A program made the translations under genes and the position numbers. From Eisenbergiella intestinigallinarum (GTDB lineage: Bacteria > Bacillota > Clostridia > Lachnospirales > Lachnospiraceae), in the NCBI GenBank assembly GCA_019120115.1, contig DWVS01000186.1, positions 1 through 7,262 on the forward strand: a stretch of DNA of 7,262 nt. Reading direction: 5' to 3'. The notes beneath the pieces were generated by a model. That model saw only the letters and a program-made list of their open reading frames with translations, had not been told where the DNA came from and searched no databases. Position 1 is the stretch's first letter. Every line of letters begins with the position of its first letter. Shown here in pieces: positions 5,728-7,262 of this stretch.

Positions 5728-5742
5728 TGTAACCTGTTTACA
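5728..5742. promoter_or_regulatory. TGTAA-N5-TTACA inverted repeat in the divergent promoter region
   Basis: TGTAA (5728-5732) and TTACA (5738-5742) form an inverted repeat with a 5-base centre, 29 bases upstream of the TG that begins the response regulator's extended -10. It could bind a dimeric regulator of either transcription unit. The spacing is one base too long for a CcpA cre site. Confidence 0.35.
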
Positions 5743-5758
5743 TTTTGATGATTTCTTT

Positions 5759-5816
5759 CCGGAGCGCCTGTGATATAGTAATTTCAAACGAATGCGGCCG
5801 ATCTGATACGCTCCGG
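5759..5816. repeat. 8-base inverted repeat bracketing the response-regulator promoter
   Basis: CCGGAGCG (5759-5766) and CGCTCCGG (5809-5816) are perfect inverted copies 42 bases apart. They enclose the -10 element and the expected transcription start of the response regulator gene. Only the second arm would be in the mRNA, so any function is probably at DNA level, such as an operator pair for looping or autoregulation. Confidence 0.4.
5771..5779 (+). promoter_or_regulatory. Extended -10 promoter of the two-component operon
   Basis: TGATATAGT carries the TGn extension before TATAGT (five of six to TATAAT). No good -35 lies 16-18 bases upstream, as is common for extended -10 or activator-dependent promoters. 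The start would be near 5786, giving a leader of about 55 bases before the ATG at 5841. Confidence 0.5.
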
Positions 5817-5820
5817 CTGC
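5794..5820 (+). other. Hairpin in the response-regulator leader
   Basis: GCGGCCG (5794-5800) can pair with CGGCTGC (5814-5820) through seven pairs, one of them G-U, around a 13-base loop. It lies inside the predicted mRNA leader just upstream of the ribosome binding site and competes with the DNA inverted repeat arm at 5809-5816. No T-run follows, so it is not a terminator. Confidence 0.3.
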
Positions 5821-5840
5821 GACGGGAAGGGGGCAAACGG

Positions 5841-6521
5841 ATGAACCGGATACTGATCATTGAAGATGAAGAGGCCATCTTGGAACTGATCGGAATGAAT
5901 CTGGAGGCGGCGGGCTATGAGACGGTGCGCCTCATGGACGGTCATGCCGCACAGGCCTGGATTGAATCCTACAGACGGCGGCCGGGGAATGGGGAAGAAC
6001 AGATCGCTCTTGCGCTGGTGGATGTGATGCTTCCGGGACGGGACGGTTTCGCCCTTCTGGAGGATCTGAAACAGGCAGACATTCCGGTGATCTTTCTGAC
6101 CGCAAAATCGGATGTGGCAAGCAGGGTACACGGGCTGAAAAGCGGAGCGGAGGATTACATGGTAAAGCCCTTTGCCGTGCTGGAGCTGCTGGCACGGGTG
6201 GAAAAGGTTCTGGAACGGACCGGCCGTGGGCGGGATGTGCTGTGCATCAGGGACGTGAAAATCTACAGAAAAGAACACCGGGTGACCCGAAACGGTGTGG
6301 ATGTGGCACTGAAGCCCATGGAATATGAACTCCTGGTCCTTCTGGCGTCAAACCGGAACGTGGCGTTTACCAGACAGCAGCTTCTGGATCAGGTATGGGG
6401 CGGGGATTATTTCGGGGAAACACGCACGGTTGACGTCCATATCGGCTGTCTTCGCAGGAAGTTGGGCTTTCACGATGTGATACGGACCATTCCGAAAACG
6501 GGCTACCGCCTGGAGGGATAG
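5841..6521 (+). CDS. OmpR/PhoB family response regulator
   Basis: 226 residues. The receiver domain (1 to about 125) has the acidic pair E8-D9, the phosphate-accepting D61 in LVDVMLPG, the switch T87 in IFLTAKS and K109 in MVKPF. The DNA-binding winged helix (about 133-226) ends with the usual TVDVHIGCLRRKL and IRTIPKTGYRL segments. D61 sits some eight residues later than usual because the stretch RRRPGNGEEQ (45-54) lengthens the loop before the third strand. The ATG at 5841 is chosen because the receiver begins MNRILIIEDEE there and GGGAAGGGGG lies about 7 bases upstream; an upstream start at 5745 would run through the promoter. It is phosphorylated by its partner kinase, encoded after a 2-base gap. 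It is divergent from lrgAB, so control of lrgAB is plausible but not shown. Confidence 0.95.
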   Translation: MNRILIIEDEEAILELIGMNLEAAGYETVRLMDGHAAQAWIESYRRRPGNGEEQIALALVDVMLPGRDGFALLEDLKQADIPVIFLTAKSDVASRVHGLKSGAEDYMVKPFAVLELLARVEKVLERTGRGRDVLCIRDVKIYRKEHRVTRNGVDVALKPMEYELLVLLASNRNVAFTRQQLLDQVWGGDYFGETRTVDVHIGCLRRKLGFHDVIRTIPKTGYRLEG

Positions 6522-6523
6522 TT

Positions 6524-7262
6524 ATGAAACTGCGAACAAAACTGGTGCTGGTCTCCGCCACCGTTCTTTTTCTGGCCTCCGGCCTGTCCGGCGCGGCAAT
6601 GATGGTGGATACCCTGCGTTTTCATGAAGTACAGGCCGCAGAAAGCGGCCGCGCCCAGCTTACTGCGGCTGCAAATGCCATAGGCAGCCAGATGGAAAGC
6701 AGCAGAATTCTGGAATACGGCGAGGTAACCAGAACGGCTTATTTCCATTTCCTGCTGGACAAATATGACGCGTCCCGTTTTCTCCTTCTTGAAAACGACA
6801 TCGTCCTGTGCAATCAGACGGACTATGAATTTGTGGAAGGCGGTACGGAGGGCTGGAACGGGGAAGAGGTCCAGAGTCTCATACAGAAAACGGACGGAAG
6901 GCATCTTCTGATCTGCGGCCGGAGAATTCCCATGGAAACCACGGATGCATATTCTCTGGTGATGATTCAGGACATTTCCGGAATCTATCAGGACGCGCTG
7001 CGGCGGATCCCGGTTCTGGCCGCAATCTGTCTGGAAGCGTCCCTGGCAGCCTCTGCCGCACTTTCTCTGCTTGCCCGCAGACTGCTCTCCCCTCTGGAAC
7101 AGCTGAGATGCGCCGCGGTCCGGATCAGTGAGGGCGATATGTCCTGCCGTGCCCGTATTTCGGGCCATGACGAGATCACAGCGCTGGCCTGCGCCTTCAA
7201 CCACATGGCTGACCGGGTGGAGGAACAGATGGAGCTTCTGAACCGGGCGGCTGAACAGCGCA
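6524..7262 (+). CDS. Membrane sensor histidine kinase, N-terminal part (runs off right edge)
   Basis: 246 codons are visible and the frame is open at the window end. A short basic N-terminus leads into membrane helix 1 (about residues 7-28), an extracytoplasmic sensor of about 130 residues (29-160), helix 2 (about 162-184) and a HAMP linker (about 185-238) with the characteristic LLSPLEQL, GDMSCRA and DEITALACAFNHMAD segments. The sequence stops at the beginning of the dimerisation helix, before the phosphorylated histidine, so the catalytic part is outside the window. The sensor segment (YFHFLLDKYDASRFLLLEN and following) resembles no sensor fold that I can name; its two cysteines (C96, C131) could pair outside the membrane. 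The start ATG lies 2 bases after the response regulator stop; GGAGGG at the end of that gene is its ribosome binding site. The ligand is unknown. Confidence 0.93.
   Translation, partial: MKLRTKLVLVSATVLFLASGLSGAAMMVDTLRFHEVQAAESGRAQLTAAANAIGSQMESSRILEYGEVTRTAYFHFLLDKYDASRFLLLENDIVLCNQTDYEFVEGGTEGWNGEEVQSLIQKTDGRHLLICGRRIPMETTDAYSLVMIQDISGIYQDALRRIPVLAAICLEASLAASAALSLLARRLLSPLEQLRCAAVRISEGDMSCRARISGHDEITALACAFNHMADRVEEQMELLNRAAEQR

Noticed and set aside
5728..5742. CcpA cre site in the divergent region
   Set aside because: The repeat has TG and CA separated by 11 bases rather than 10 and lacks the central CG of cre sites.
5784..6278. 164-codon minus-strand open frame
   Set aside because: It is antisense to the response regulator receiver domain, whose catalytic residues are all present on the plus strand.
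6503..7204. 233-codon minus-strand open frame
   Set aside because: It is antisense to the histidine kinase, whose HAMP and membrane segments are clear; long antisense frames are common in GC-rich genes.
1..7262. tRNA, rRNA, CRISPR array or riboswitch
   Set aside because: No cloverleaf, rRNA-like segment, regularly spaced repeat or recognisable riboswitch core was seen on either strand.

Overview
The window looks like a chromosomal stretch from a spore-forming Clostridia-type Firmicute, most plausibly a gut Lachnospiraceae relative. The evidence is a SpoVT sporulation regulator, strong AGGAGG-type Shine-Dalgarno sites, an LrgAB pair, and Gram-positive style Cof-type phosphatase, MATE and OmpR-type two-component genes. 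The genus cannot be fixed from sequence reading alone.

Layout: from position 1 to about 5610 every gene is on the minus strand; from 5841 to the end genes are on the plus strand. Read in their own direction, the minus-strand genes are lrgA and lrgB (5610 to 4542), an AAA ATPase plus a DUF4276 protein (4461 to 2732), spoVT (2655 to 2104), a Cof-type HAD hydrolase (1838 to 1071), a small DUF2500-like membrane protein (1023 to 607) and a MATE transporter that leaves the window at base 1. On the plus strand, a response regulator (5841-6521) is followed after 2 bases by a membrane histidine kinase that runs off the right edge before its catalytic part.

The most interesting part is the ATPase/DUF4276 cassette. 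The two genes share a 4-base ATGA overlap. They have their own promoter (TTGCGA, 17-base spacer, TATAAT) with a 14-base perfect palindrome at the expected transcription start, and their base composition is clearly lower in GC than the flanking spoVT, lrgB and response-regulator genes. An ABC-type ATPase with a separate Toprim-like acidic protein recalls split OLD-family or PARIS-like defence systems, so the pair is a candidate acquired defence module. That function is inference.

Other regulatory structure is visible. The spoVT leader has a sigma-G-like promoter and an upstream inverted repeat that would mask the ribosome binding site only in longer read-through transcripts. spoVT is followed by a good intrinsic terminator. 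The 230-base divergent region between lrgA and the response regulator holds two promoters and several inverted repeats, which suggests that the two-component system may control lrgAB as well as itself.
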